Shown piece after piece: positions 26,687-35,365 of a stretch of DNA of 64,000 bases. The DNA is taken from NCBI RefSeq assembly GCF_019679475.1, contig NZ_JAIEZP010000001.1, positions 2,666,001 to 2,730,000 on the forward strand, in the 5' to 3' direction. Within the stretch, counting starts at the first letter, position 1, and each line of letters starts with the position of its first letter. Below the pieces are notes generated by a model. The model was given only the letters and a program-made list of their open reading frames with translations, ran no database searches and was not told the DNA's origin. This DNA is from Hyphomonas sediminis (lineage in GTDB: Bacteria > Pseudomonadota > Alphaproteobacteria > Caulobacterales > Hyphomonadaceae). Position numbers and translations under genes: made by a program.

Positions 26687-27717
26687 GCCATCGTCCCCGG
26701 CGGCGGGATCAGCTCATGGAAGCGGCGCCAGGCTGGCGCGGGCTCAAATGGCTGGACGGATTTGGCAATGGCATCGGCGGCGGCGGCGCGCGCTTCCGCC
26801 TTGCCGGAAAGACGCGGCGCAGCGCGGGCCACTTCGGTCATTTCGGCCAGGATGGCATCGGCCTCTTTCAGAAAGCCGGAACAATGGAGTAGCACATCGC
26901 AGCCCGCTGCGATCGACGCATCTGCGCGCTCCGCCAGAGTGCCACCAAGGGCCTTCATTCCGAGATCGTCTGTCATCAGGAGGCCATCAAAGCCGATTCG
27001 GCCGCGGATGATGTCCTGAATCATGATCTTCGAAACGGTCGCCGCTTTGCCGGGATCATAGGCCTCGTAGGCTATGTGGGCGGTCATCGCCATCGGCGCG
27101 TCCGCGACGCGGGTGAAGGCGTCGAAATCCTTGGCGAGCTCATTCTGACCGGCCGTAACGCGCGGCAGTTCCAGATGGCTGTCGGCAACCGACCGGCCGT
27201 GGCCGGGGATGTGCTTGATAACGCCGGCAACGCCGCCTGCAGTGAGGCCAGCGAGCGCGGCGCGGGCAAGATCGGCGGCCTGATCTGGCTCGGCGCCAAA
27301 GGCGCGGTCACCGATCACGTCATGCGCGCCGGGGACCGGCAGGTCGACCACCGGTGAGCAGTCGGCATGGATTGAAAGGCCCGCGAGTTCCGAAGCGATC
27401 AGGCGATGGCCGAGCCAGGCGGCTTCCCGGCCTAGATCCTTGTCCTGCTCGTAGAGGGCGGCATAGTCCGCCCCGCGCGGGAATAGTGGCCATTCAGGCG
27501 CCTTCAGACGCGCAACACGGCCACCTTCCTGATCGATGAAGATCAGCGTTTCGCGGCCTGTGGCATTCCAGATATCCGCCACCAGGCGTCGCACCTGCAT
27601 CCGCGAGACGCAGGACCGACCCATGAGGATGACACCCCAGGGGTTTTCAGCGGCAAAGAGGGCCGCTTCGCCGGAGGTCAGCTCCGGTCCGGATACGCTG
27701 AGAATGCAGGCTTTCAC
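26683..27717 (-). CDS. nagZ: Beta-N-acetylhexosaminidase NagZ
   Basis: 344 residues, GH3 family. The catalytic loop KHIPGHGRSVADSHLELPRV carries the His/Asp pair and MTDDLGMKAL the nucleophile Asp. NagZ removes GlcNAc from anhydromuropeptides in cytoplasmic peptidoglycan recycling. It sits two bases after the SPOR gene and overlaps scpA by 4 bases, a conserved alphaproteobacterial order. Confidence 0.95.
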   Translation of the reverse strand: MKACILSVSGPELTSGEAALFAAENPWGVILMGRSCVSRMQVRRLVADIWNATGRETLIFIDQEGGRVARLKAPEWPLFPRGADYAALYEQDKDLGREAAWLGHRLIASELAGLSIHADCSPVVDLPVPGAHDVIGDRAFGAEPDQAADLARAALAGLTAGGVAGVIKHIPGHGRSVADSHLELPRVTAGQNELAKDFDAFTRVADAPMAMTAHIAYEAYDPGKAATVSKIMIQDIIRGRIGFDGLLMTDDLGMKALGGTLAERADASIAAGCDVLLHCSGFLKEADAILAEMTEVARAAPRLSGKAEARAAAADAIAKSVQPFEPAPAWRRFHELIPPPGTMA

Positions 27718-27719
27718 GT

Positions 27720-28532
27720 TTATCCCGTCACCACGATACAGGTTGCCCCTGATTCCTTGATTGCCTCGCAGAATGCTGCAGCATCGGCACGTTCAGCGAA
27801 AGCACCAACCCGGAGGCGATAGAAAACGCCTTCCGAGCCAAGGTCTGCCCGCTGAATGCGCTTTGAGGCGCCATGATACAGTTCCGGCGCAGAGGTGGTC
27901 ACCCGGCGCCACGCAGTTTCAGCTGCTTCTTCCGAGCGCAGCGCGGCGATCTGGACCAGGAACGGACCGGTTTCCGCGAACTTAAAACGGGCCTGCGAAG
28001 AGAGCGGCGCAATCGGCTCCGGCGCCGGAAGCGTCACGGTGGCGAGCTTCCTCTCAGTTTCGACCGATGGCGTGGGAACTGCAGTGTCTACAACGGTTGA
28101 AGGCTGAGGCGCGGCAGTCACGACACTTTCGGCCGGCTCGTCCAGCAGCGAGGACGGACGCAGGTCGCGCGGCGGGCCACCCGCGAGGGTGCCGGAGGCT
28201 GGCAGCGACGCCGGAGTAACCGCCGGATCGCGCTGCGAGGCATCCATCGCATCGTAAAACTGCTTGTCCGTATGGGCGATGGTCTCGCCGCCCGGCTCAG
28301 CGGGGCGCTGCTTGAAGGGCTGGGCCTCCGCAATCACACTGGGCAGACCATCAGCCGATGGGCGCACGCCCTGCCGGTACGTGTTCCAGACAACACCCCC
28401 GAAAATCAGCAGAACGCCAACGGCCAGCGCCAGAATCAGCGGTCCGCGCGCAGCTTCGTCTTCGCGCACATCGAACCCGCGATAATCGTCTTCAAACGGG
28501 TTGTCGTGGCCTGCCATGTCCGATCGGCTCAT
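27720..28532 (-). CDS. SPOR domain membrane protein
   Basis: 270 residues: cytoplasmic N-terminus, one membrane helix near residues 33-52 (LILALAVGVLLIFGGVVW), a Pro/Ala-rich periplasmic linker and a C-terminal SPOR domain (about 190-270, FLVQIAALRSEEAAETAW and FYRLRVGAFAERADAAAFCEAIKESG). SPOR domains bind glycan strands stripped of peptides at the division site. The start at 28532 has AAGGAG 7 bases upstream. It is upstream of nagZ in a peptidoglycan-related run. Confidence 0.88.
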   Translation of the reverse strand: MSRSDMAGHDNPFEDDYRGFDVREDEAARGPLILALAVGVLLIFGGVVWNTYRQGVRPSADGLPSVIAEAQPFKQRPAEPGGETIAHTDKQFYDAMDASQRDPAVTPASLPASGTLAGGPPRDLRPSSLLDEPAESVVTAAPQPSTVVDTAVPTPSVETERKLATVTLPAPEPIAPLSSQARFKFAETGPFLVQIAALRSEEAAETAWRRVTTSAPELYHGASKRIQRADLGSEGVFYRLRVGAFAERADAAAFCEAIKESGATCIVVTG

Positions 28533-28635
28533 GGAAGAACTCCTTGGAATCAATCACCTAGGTTAATTTTTAGGCGGCTTTCCTTAACGAGCCTTGAAGA
28601 GAGACCTATTCCACAGCGGAAATCGGCCCCTCGCC

Positions 28636-29808
28636 TCAGGTCAGTGCGCTTGTGTCGAACAGGCGGCGATGCTCATCCATGGCAAAAGAGTCAGTCATTC
28701 CAGCGATGTAGTCGCACACCGTGCGGGCGCGCTGGGTCTCGTCCTGCTTTACCGCGACGCCGTTCCACGGGGGTGGCAAGGTCTGAGGCTCGCTCAGGAA
28801 CACCTCGAACAGGTCCGCCAACACCCGCTTTGCCTTCGAGCGCATACGGTTCACCCGGTAGTGCTTGTACATGCGGGCATAGAGGAAGGTGCGCAGGGCG
28901 CGTTGGGGGCCTTCCAGTGCCTCTGAGAAGCCGATCAGCGGCTCGCCCAGCGCCCGAACCTCTGCAGCTGATCCAGGGTTGAGCCGTTTCACCCGCTTCT
29001 GCGTCTCGTCCACGAGATCGTTTATCCACAGGCCGATCAGCCGTCGAACCGCTTCATAGGTGACCATCCGGTCATCCAGATCGCGGTATTCCATGCGGAC
29101 ACCGCGGAACACGTCTCCCACGACGGGGATGTCCATCAGGTCCGCCACCGTGAACAGGCCAGCGGCGATGCCATCGTCGATATCGTGGTTGTTATAGGCG
29201 ATGTCGTCCGACAGGGCGGCGACCTGGGCTTCGGGGCCGGCGAACTGGTCCAGCTCCAGATCCGCCAGGGGGGTAAAATCCCGGAAGGCGAGCGGGAGGG
29301 TGCTGATGGGAGTATCAGGCCCGGTCAGCGGGCCATTGTGTTTCACGAGGCCTTCAAGGGTTTCCCAGGTGAGATTGAGGCCATCAAAGCGTGGATAGCG
29401 GCGCTCCAGACGTGTGACGATGCGCAGCGACTGCGCATTGTGATCGAAGCCCTCATAGGGCTGCATACAGGCGTCCAGCTGGTCTTCCCCTGCATGGCCG
29501 AAGGGCGGATGGCCGAGATCGTGGCAGAGGGCGAGGGTTTCGGCCAGATCCTCATCAAGCCCGAGCGTGCGGGCGATGGTTCTGGAAATCTGTGCAACTT
29601 CAAGGGAGTGCGTCAGGCGCGTGCGGAAATGATCGCCTTCATGGGCGACGAAAACCTGGGTTTTCTGCTTCAGGCGGCGGAAGGCGGTGGAGTGGATAAT
29701 CCGGTCCCTGTCCCGCTGGAACGGCGTGCGAGTGGCCGAGGGCGCCTCCTCGACATAGCGGCCACGGCTATCTTCATGCCGTGTTGCATAAGGGGCTCTC
29801 TTTTCCAT
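28636..29808 (-). CDS. dgt: Deoxyguanosinetriphosphate triphosphohydrolase-like protein
   Basis: 390-residue HD-domain protein. Metal ligands are seen in RTRLTHSLEV and LCHDLGHPPFGHAGE, with the N-terminal RSFGxxR-like YRRDRDRIIHSTAFRRLKQKTQV region of the family. Such enzymes cleave dNTPs to deoxynucleoside and triphosphate. It is divergent from the Fe-S carrier gene, and the two start codons are only 27 bases apart, so each leader lies in the other's coding region. Confidence 0.93.
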   Translation of the reverse strand: MEKRAPYATRHEDSRGRYVEEAPSATRTPFQRDRDRIIHSTAFRRLKQKTQVFVAHEGDHFRTRLTHSLEVAQISRTIARTLGLDEDLAETLALCHDLGHPPFGHAGEDQLDACMQPYEGFDHNAQSLRIVTRLERRYPRFDGLNLTWETLEGLVKHNGPLTGPDTPISTLPLAFRDFTPLADLELDQFAGPEAQVAALSDDIAYNNHDIDDGIAAGLFTVADLMDIPVVGDVFRGVRMEYRDLDDRMVTYEAVRRLIGLWINDLVDETQKRVKRLNPGSAAEVRALGEPLIGFSEALEGPQRALRTFLYARMYKHYRVNRMRSKAKRVLADLFEVFLSEPQTLPPPWNGVAVKQDETQRARTVCDYIAGMTDSFAMDEHRRLFDTSALT

Positions 29809-29835
29809 TCGGGGATTCGTCCTTATCTTCTGCCC

Positions 29836-30177
29836 ATGACCGAGACGACTGCCCCGGATGTGACCCTCACGGCTTCTGCCGCCAAGCGGATTAACGCGAT
29901 TCTCGCCAAACAGGACGGCGCCGCATACCTGCGCGTGTCCGTCGAAGGGGGCGGCTGTTCCGGCTTCTCCTACAAGTTTGATTTCGCTGGAGAATCCAAC
30001 TCTGACGATCTGGTGATCGAGCGCGATGGCGCCCGCGTGCTGATCGACGAGATGAGCCTGGAATTCCTGCGCGGCTCGGAAATTGACTTCTCGACCGAGC
30101 TGATCGGCGCGGCTTTCAAGATCAACAACCCGAACGCCACAGCGGCCTGCGGCTGCGGGACGAGCTTTTCGGTCTAA
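29836..30177 (+). CDS. A-type iron-sulfur cluster carrier (ErpA/SufA/IscA family)
   Basis: 113 residues with the three conserved cysteines of the HesB family, in EGGGCSGFSY and the C-terminal ACGCGTSFSV. It delivers Fe-S clusters to apoproteins. The position next to dgt is the usual place of ErpA in alphaproteobacteria, but A-type carriers cannot be told apart safely by sequence alone. The ATG at 29836 is the family start; the frame is open far upstream. Confidence 0.93.
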   Translation: MTETTAPDVTLTASAAKRINAILAKQDGAAYLRVSVEGGGCSGFSYKFDFAGESNSDDLVIERDGARVLIDEMSLEFLRGSEIDFSTELIGAAFKINNPNATAACGCGTSFSV

Positions 30178-30446
30178 TCCGGCCCGCCATTCCGGCCCCT
30201 CAAAAAACAGAGTTGATGAGCTGGCGCCCGCTGCGCGCCGGAGCGTGTCATTGCGTACCCTTCAGAGGCGAACCCGTGTCAAACCGTGTCTTTTTGAGGC
30301 TTTTCAGGGACATTTTGGGTCGTTTCGCGTCACTTCAGGATCGTTTCGAACCGGATGCGCGCCCCTTCCAGCTAACGCCGGGAGACGGCTTTCAGGATGG
30401 CGCGCGGCTCGGCTAGTCTGCCCCCAACAAGACAAGGGGAGACATC
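30178..30446. other. Gene-free gap between the Fe-S carrier and epoxide hydrolase
   Basis: No coding frame with family features, RNA gene or strong terminator is evident. The middle (30250-30345) contains several short TTTTGG/GTTTCG-like steps but no clean repeat. Confidence 0.5.
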
Positions 30447-31616
30447 ATGAGCCAGCCGAAGCCATTCAAAGTCCATGTTCCGGATGCAAAGCTGGCGGAG
30501 ATCCGTGCCGGCGTCGAGCGGTACAAATGGTTCCCTGCCCCGGCCAATGAACAGGGCTTTGCCTATGGCATGTCGACCCCCGTGATGCAGGACATCCAGC
30601 GCTACTGGCTGGAGCAGTATGACTGGCGCGCCGCCGAGGCGGAGCTGAACCGCTGGCCACAATTCACCGCCGAGGTGGACGGGCAGACGATCCATTTCGT
30701 GCATGTGGTGGGCGAGGCGGGCGGCAAGCGCCCGCTGCTGATCACGCATGGCTGGCCGGGCAGCATTTACGAGTTCTGGCAGGCAATTGGACCGCTGGCA
30801 TACCCTTCCGAACACGGAGGGAAAGCGGAGGATGCGTTTGATCTCGTGATCCCCTCCCTGCCCGGCTATGGCTTCTCCGGAAAGCCTGCCTCGCCCATCG
30901 GGCAGCGGGCGACTGCGGCGCTGTGGGACAAGCTGATGCGGGAGGTGCTGGGCTACCCTACCTATCTGGCGCAGGGCGGGGATTGGGGCTCGATGGTCAC
31001 GGGCTGGCTGGGCAAGAACCACGGGACGCATGATGGCAAGGGCGGAGCGAAGGCGATCCACCTCAACATGATGGGCTTTCGCCCAACACCGGCTGTTCCT
31101 CAGACGCCGGAGGAAACAGAATGGCTGCAGCATTCGCAGATGATGATGCAGATGGAGGGCGCCTACCTCATGCAGCAGGCGACCAAGCCGCAGACGCTGG
31201 CGATGGCACTGATGGACTCGCCGATGGGCACGGCGGCGTGGATTCTGGAGAAGTTCCACGGCTGGAGCGATTTGAGCGAACGCGGCCTGTTTGACGTTTA
31301 CACCCGCGACCAGCTGCTCACGAATGTGATGATCTACCTCGTGAACGACGCGATTGCGACGAGCGTCTGGTATTACAATGCCCTCTTCCAGGAAGGCGGC
31401 AATGGCCTGCCCGAAGGCGAGCGCTGCGAAACGCCGACCGCCTTTGCGAGCTATCCCGGCGAGCGTTACATCGTGGCGCCGCCGCGAAGCTGGGCCGACC
31501 GGGCGTATAATATTGTTCGGTGGACGGACATGCCGCGCGGCGGGCATTTCGCCGCGATGGAAGCGCCGGAGGTTTATGTGGACGATGTGCGCGCGTGGGC
31601 GCGGGAGGTGGGGTGA
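30447..31616 (+). CDS. Epoxide hydrolase (EHN-domain alpha/beta hydrolase)
   Basis: 389 residues. An N-terminal EHN domain (about 1-110, FKVHVPDAKLAEIR and YWLEQYDWRAAEAELNRWPQF) precedes the alpha/beta hydrolase core with oxyanion HGWPGS, the nucleophile Asp in GGDWGS, and a C-terminal His in GGHFAAMEAPE. The family adds water to epoxides through an aspartyl ester. AAGGGGAGA lies ahead of the ATG. It stands alone. Confidence 0.93.
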   Translation: MSQPKPFKVHVPDAKLAEIRAGVERYKWFPAPANEQGFAYGMSTPVMQDIQRYWLEQYDWRAAEAELNRWPQFTAEVDGQTIHFVHVVGEAGGKRPLLITHGWPGSIYEFWQAIGPLAYPSEHGGKAEDAFDLVIPSLPGYGFSGKPASPIGQRATAALWDKLMREVLGYPTYLAQGGDWGSMVTGWLGKNHGTHDGKGGAKAIHLNMMGFRPTPAVPQTPEETEWLQHSQMMMQMEGAYLMQQATKPQTLAMALMDSPMGTAAWILEKFHGWSDLSERGLFDVYTRDQLLTNVMIYLVNDAIATSVWYYNALFQEGGNGLPEGERCETPTAFASYPGERYIVAPPRSWADRAYNIVRWTDMPRGGHFAAMEAPEVYVDDVRAWAREVG

Positions 31617-31653
31617 GATGGCATAACCGCGTTCGATCTTGCCCGTTGACGGT

Positions 31654-31732
31654 TCATCCTGAGCGAAGTCGAAGGACGATCCGGGGCTTGGGACAGCTCT
31701 GGGGGGCCATCCTTCGACTTCGCTCAGGATGA
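31654..31732. repeat. Long inverted repeat, 23 bp arms
   Basis: Arms 31654-31676 and 31710-31732 are exact reverse complements (core CTGAGCGAAGTCGAAGG), separated by 33 bases. The same arm recurs at 32000-32022. This core is a widespread dispersed palindromic repeat in alphaproteobacterial genomes. Confidence 0.85.
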
Positions 31733-31743
31733 GCGTTGGGTCT
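31688..31743. repeat. Direct repeat copy 1 (about 56 bp)
   Basis: Identical to copy 2 at 31979-32033 apart from one extra G in a G-run. It begins TTGGGACAGCTC and ends GAGCGTTGGGTCT. Confidence 0.85.
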
Positions 31744-31872
31744 CAGGACGAATGTCGCGTTTGGGGAGGTTTTTCGCTTTATTTCACCAGATGTTCAGGA
31801 ACCATCCGATCTGACGGCTGCGCCTGCACAGGGTGACGTGTGCGGAGGGGTTTGCAGGAACGCCTCAGTTTC

Positions 31873-31966
31873 GTCATCCCGGAAAGCGCAGCACGCGCTT
31901 GTCCGGGAACCCGCCGCAGCCACGTTTCTGGGCCCCGGATATTTGCGGCGCAAATTCCGGGGTGAC
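31873..31966. repeat. Imperfect dispersed palindrome
   Basis: Outer arms GTCATCCCGGA (31873-31883) and TCCGGGGTGAC (31956-31966) pair with one mismatch, around GC-rich inner segments containing GCGCAGCACGCGC and CCGCCGCAGCC. This is a REP-like element unrelated to the 23 bp repeat. Confidence 0.6.
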
Positions 31967-31978
31967 GGTGGAGGGGGT

Positions 31979-32033
31979 TTGGGACAGCTCTGGGGGCCAT
32001 CCTTCGACTTCGCTCAGGATGAGCGTTGGGTCT
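31979..32033. repeat. Direct repeat copy 2 (about 55 bp)
   Basis: Second copy of 31688-31743, 291 bases away, ending 16 bases before the nusB stop. The stretch 31617-32048 holds no gene; it is made mainly of these repeats. Confidence 0.85.
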
Positions 32034-32048
32034 GGAGGATGGGAAACG

Positions 32049-32513
32049 CTAGGCGCGCAGGTCGTGACCGACATTCTGAAGGACGGCGTTGGCGAACTTC
32101 GCGTCGGCTTCTTCGAAGAAGTCGTGGGCGAGGGAGACGTATTCGTCGAGGATCACTGCGTCGGAGAGTTCCTGATGCTGAATGAATTCAGCCGCGCCGG
32201 CGCGCAGGAGGGCGCGCATGGTGGCGTCGAGGCGGGTAAGTTTCCAGCCCTTGGCGAGACGCGCGAGAATGGCGGTGTCTATCTTCGCCTGATGCTCGAC
32301 CACGGCATTGACGATGGATTTGAAAAGGTCCGGGTCCGCCTCTTCCACGGGCAAACCGTCCGGGCCGAAACCCAGACGGTCTTCCATGAATTCACGGATG
32401 GTGGCGCGGGCGGATTTCTCCGTCTGCTCCATTTCGTAAAGTGCCTGCACAGCCGCAAGGCGCGCACCTGCACGGCGCGCACGGGTTACGTCAAAAGGCA
32501 TCTTCTGGGTCAT
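32049..32513 (-). CDS. nusB: Transcription antitermination factor NusB
   Basis: 154 residues, all helical. ARLAAVQALYEMEQ near the N-terminus and LDATMRALLRAGAAEF plus VILDEYVSLAHDFFEEADAKFANAVL near the C-terminus are the family signatures. NusB with NusE binds boxA RNA in rRNA antitermination. It is last in the nrdR-rib operon and overlaps ribH by one base. Confidence 0.96.
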   Translation of the reverse strand: MTQKMPFDVTRARRAGARLAAVQALYEMEQTEKSARATIREFMEDRLGFGPDGLPVEEADPDLFKSIVNAVVEHQAKIDTAILARLAKGWKLTRLDATMRALLRAGAAEFIQHQELSDAVILDEYVSLAHDFFEEADAKFANAVLQNVGHDLRA

Positions 32514-32941
32514 TATCGGATCAGCTCTTTGCGGAATTTGATCATCGCAAGGCAGGCATTGGCCGCTTCGGCGCCCTTGTTTTTCTGCTTGCGATCGGCG
32601 CGTGCGAGCGCCTGTTGCTCGTTTTCGACCGTGAGAATGCCGTAGCCGATGGCCTGGCGGCGCTGGACGATGAGGTCCATCAGACCGCGCGCGCTCTCGC
32701 CGCAGACATAATCATAGTGCGAAGTTTCGCCACGAATGACACAGCCGAGGGCCACAGCGCCGTCAAAACGCCCGGAATCGGCCGCCATGGCGATCAGGCC
32801 CGGGATTTCGAAGGCGCCCGGAACTTCCATAACCGTGACTTTCGCGCCAGCAGCCTCAAGCGCTTCAAGCGCGCCGGCCTCCAGCTCGTCACTGATATGC
32901 TTGTAATAGCGCGAAATCGCGATGAGGACGCGGTCGGCCAT
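32513..32941 (-). CDS. ribH: 6,7-dimethyl-8-ribityllumazine synthase
   Basis: 142 residues. VPGAFEIPGLIAMAA and ALGCVIRGETSHYDYVCGESARGLMDL contain the substrate-binding and catalytic residues of lumazine synthase (His in TSHYDYV). It condenses the pyrimidine with dihydroxybutanone phosphate in the penultimate riboflavin step. Start and stop touch the neighbouring genes, so translation is coupled. Confidence 0.97.
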   Translation of the reverse strand: MADRVLIAISRYYKHISDELEAGALEALEAAGAKVTVMEVPGAFEIPGLIAMAADSGRFDGAVALGCVIRGETSHYDYVCGESARGLMDLIVQRRQAIGYGILTVENEQQALARADRKQKNKGAEAANACLAMIKFRKELIR

Positions 32942-34068
32942 CAGGTGTTCTCCTCGTTCAGGCGGCGCCAGCCCTCTATTGTCAGACCGTATCCGTCAAG
33001 CCCTGCCAAGCGGGTGGGCTGCGTATCGGACAGGTATACCATGCGTCGGACGCCGAGTTCGCGCAGGATCTGAGCCCCGACACCGTATTCCCGCAAGGGA
33101 GTGGACGGATCGCGCGGGGCCGCGGATTTCAGGCCGAGACGCTCCGCGATGGAGCCCGGCTGCATTGTGTTGACGAAGACAATCACGCCCGGCTCGGGCG
33201 CAGAGGCGATGAGGCGCATAGCGCTGCCGACAAGGCCCGAACGCGGGCCTTTCTCGCCAAGGATGTCTGCCAGGATGTCCGTCCGGTGGACGCGGACGAG
33301 CGTGGTGGCGTCCGGCGTGATCTCGCCATGGACGATGGCGATATGCTCGGAATTGTCCAAAGCGTTGCGGAAACAGACCGTGCGGAAGCCGGTACCGTGA
33401 TCGGATTCCAGCGGGGCCTCGATGCGGCGTTCCAGGAAGCGGTCGTTCTGGCGGCGCCAGGCGATCAGATCCGCAATCGTGCCGATACGGAGATTGTGGA
33501 GCTGGGCGAAGGCGACCAGTTCCGGCAGGCGGGCCATGGTGCCGTCATCGTTCATGATCTCGCAGATGACGCCCGCCGGATTGAGGCCCGCGAGGCGGGA
33601 GATATCCACCGCCGCTTCGGTGTGGCCGGCGCGGACGAGCGTGCCGCCTTCCTTGGCGATCAGCGGGAAGATGTGACCGGGGGTGACGATGTCGTCATGG
33701 TCCAGCGTCGGGTCGATGGCGACGGCGATCGTCCGGGCACGGTCATGTGCGGAGATGCCGGTGGTGACGCCCTCTTTCGCCTCGATGGAGACGGTGAACG
33801 CCGTGCCCATACTTTCGCGGTTGTTGCGGGTCATCATGTCGAGCTGCAGCGTGTGGGCCCGCTCCTGCGTCATGGCCAGGCAGATGAGACCGCGGCCATG
33901 CTTGGCCATGAAGTTCACCGCTTCGGGCGTGGCGAAGTTTGCCGGGATGATGAGGTCGCCCTCATTCTCACGGTCTTCGGCATCGATCAGGATGAACATG
34001 CGCCCGTTGCGGGCGTCTTCGATGATGTCCTCAATAGAGGAGATGGCGGCGCTGAACTCGCTGCTCAT
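32941..34068 (-). CDS. ribB: 3,4-dihydroxy-2-butanone-4-phosphate synthase with degenerate GTP cyclohydrolase II-like domain (RibBX-type)
   Basis: 375 residues. The N-terminal RibB half (about 1-205) is intact: DAEDRENEGDLI for the metal and substrate, ERAHTLQLDMM and GHTEAAVDISRLAG. The C-terminal half is RibA-like in length and in its end, but where RibA has VRVHSEC-x10-CDC, this protein reads VRVHRTDILADILGEKG, so all three zinc cysteines are missing. GTP cyclohydrolase II activity is therefore not expected. RibB proteins with such an inactive second domain (RibBX) are known. It overlaps ribE by 4 bases. The real ribA must lie elsewhere. Confidence 0.92.
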   Translation of the reverse strand: MSSEFSAAISSIEDIIEDARNGRMFILIDAEDRENEGDLIIPANFATPEAVNFMAKHGRGLICLAMTQERAHTLQLDMMTRNNRESMGTAFTVSIEAKEGVTTGISAHDRARTIAVAIDPTLDHDDIVTPGHIFPLIAKEGGTLVRAGHTEAAVDISRLAGLNPAGVICEIMNDDGTMARLPELVAFAQLHNLRIGTIADLIAWRRQNDRFLERRIEAPLESDHGTGFRTVCFRNALDNSEHIAIVHGEITPDATTLVRVHRTDILADILGEKGPRSGLVGSAMRLIASAPEPGVIVFVNTMQPGSIAERLGLKSAAPRDPSTPLREYGVGAQILRELGVRRMVYLSDTQPTRLAGLDGYGLTIEGWRRLNEENT

Positions 34069-34694
34069 TTTGGTTGGCTCCCTTCCGGCGCGTCCGCGCC
34101 GACCATGCGGGCGACGTAGCGGGCCAGCATGTCGATTTCGAGATTGACGCGGTCTCCCGGCTTTTTCTGGCCGAGTGTCGTGACCTGCCAGGTGTGCGGG
34201 ATGATGGCGACCTGGAAGTCGCCATTCGGCAGCGCGGCGGCGACCGTGAGCGAGACGCCATCAACGGCAGCCGAGCCCTTGGTGGCGAAGTAGCGCGCAA
34301 TGACGGCAGGTGGGCGAATGGTGACGCGGAAGCTCTGGCCTTCCGGCTCGATGCTGACGATTTCGCCGACGCCATCGACATGGCCGAAGACGAAATGGCC
34401 GCCGAGTTCATCGCCGAGCTTGAGGCTCTGTTCGAGATTGACGGCCGTGCCCTGCTCCCATCCGCCAAGGATGGTTTTGGAGAGGGTTTCGGGCACAGCC
34501 TCCACGGCGAACCAGGCACCGCGTTCGCCCTGCCCCATGTCCACCACCGTCAGGCAGACGCCGGAATGGAGGATGGACGCGCCCATGGCGATCTGCGCGA
34601 GCGGAAACCCGCTCTCGACTTCAAAACGGGTAAGGCCGTTGCGGTGCTCTGCCTTGCGGACAGTGCCGACATCGGTGACGAGGCCAGTAAACAT
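34065..34694 (-). CDS. ribE: Riboflavin synthase, alpha subunit
   Basis: 209 residues made of the two tandem lumazine-binding barrels typical of the family: MFTGLVTDVGTV at the N-terminus with SILHSGVCLTVVD, and the second copy with GHVDGVGEI and AVDGVSLTVA. It converts two lumazines to riboflavin plus a pyrimidine. It lies between ribD' and ribBX on the same strand. Confidence 0.97.
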   Translation of the reverse strand: MFTGLVTDVGTVRKAEHRNGLTRFEVESGFPLAQIAMGASILHSGVCLTVVDMGQGERGAWFAVEAVPETLSKTILGGWEQGTAVNLEQSLKLGDELGGHFVFGHVDGVGEIVSIEPEGQSFRVTIRPPAVIARYFATKGSAAVDGVSLTVAAALPNGDFQVAIIPHTWQVTTLGQKKPGDRVNLEIDMLARYVARMVGADAPEGSQPK

Positions 34695-34711
34695 TGTTCT
34701 TATCCTTGGGC

Positions 34712-35365
34712 CTATTGCTCAGACCGAACATAAGTATCGAGGACATCATCCCCAATCCGTTCCGTCGCGACAGGGCGCCAGCGGGTCGCAGATTTCAGGT
34801 CTGACAGGCCGAGGGCGCCGAGGGCGGGAAGGCCTTCCCCGCCGATGAGAATGGGCGCGCGGAACCAGGCGATCTCGTCGACCAGGCCGGCGCGGATGAA
34901 GCTGGCCGCCAGCGTGCTGCCGCCTTCGATCAGCAGCGTGCGCAGCCCTTCCGCCTCGGCGCGGCGGACAAATTCGCGGATGTCCATGCGCACACCGTTG
35001 CCGCAGCGCCAGACATCGACGCCTGCGCCGGCCAGCGTATCGCTGCCCTCCCGCGAAGTGACAGCGACGACGCGGCCAAGGTCCGCCGACTGAACGAGGC
35101 GGGAGCTGAGCGGCATGCGGCCCTGGGAGTCCGCCACGATGCGCACGGGCTGCCGGGCCGGGAGCGGCACGGTGCGCGCTGTCAGTAGCGGATCGTCGGC
35201 CAGGACGGTGCCGACGCCGACCATGATCGCGTCATTCTCGGCGCGCATCCGGTGGCCGCGGGCGCGGCTGTCGCTTGAGGTGATCCACTGGCTCGTCCCA
35301 TCGGACAGGGCGATGCGCCCATCCAGAGAAGACGCAATCTTCAGGGTGATGCGGAGGTTTTTCAT
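34712..35365 (-). CDS. ribD: RibD reductase domain only (deaminase domain absent)
   Basis: 217 residues. It starts [20 protein letters not shown], which is where the C-terminal reductase domain begins in ordinary bifunctional RibD (about 360 residues). [15 protein letters not shown] and [13 protein letters not shown] are the NADPH/substrate-binding signatures. No zinc deaminase motif (HAE...PCxxxGxxxPC) precedes it, because the ATG overlaps the nrdR stop by 4 bases and nrdR is complete. The 5-amino-ribosyl-uracil reductase step is therefore encoded here but the deaminase step is not. It could alternatively be a paralogous stand-alone reductase. Confidence 0.9.
   Translation of the reverse strand: MKNLRITLKIASSLDGRIALSDGTSQWITSSDSRARGHRMRAENDAIMVGVGTVLADDPLLTARTVPLPARQPVRIVADSQGRMPLSSRLVQSADLGRVVAVTSREGSDTLAGAGVDVWRCGNGVRMDIREFVRRAEAEGLRTLLIEGGSTLAASFIRAGLVDEIAWFRAPILIGGEGLPALGALGLSDLKSATRWRPVATERIGDDVLDTYVRSEQ

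Noticed and set aside
31654-32033. CRISPR array
   Set aside because: There are only two or three copies, the repeats are palindromic or 55 bases long, spacing is irregular and no cas gene is present.
32941-33440. GTP cyclohydrolase II (ribA) function for the second half of ribBX
   Set aside because: All three zinc-binding cysteines are missing in the aligned region.
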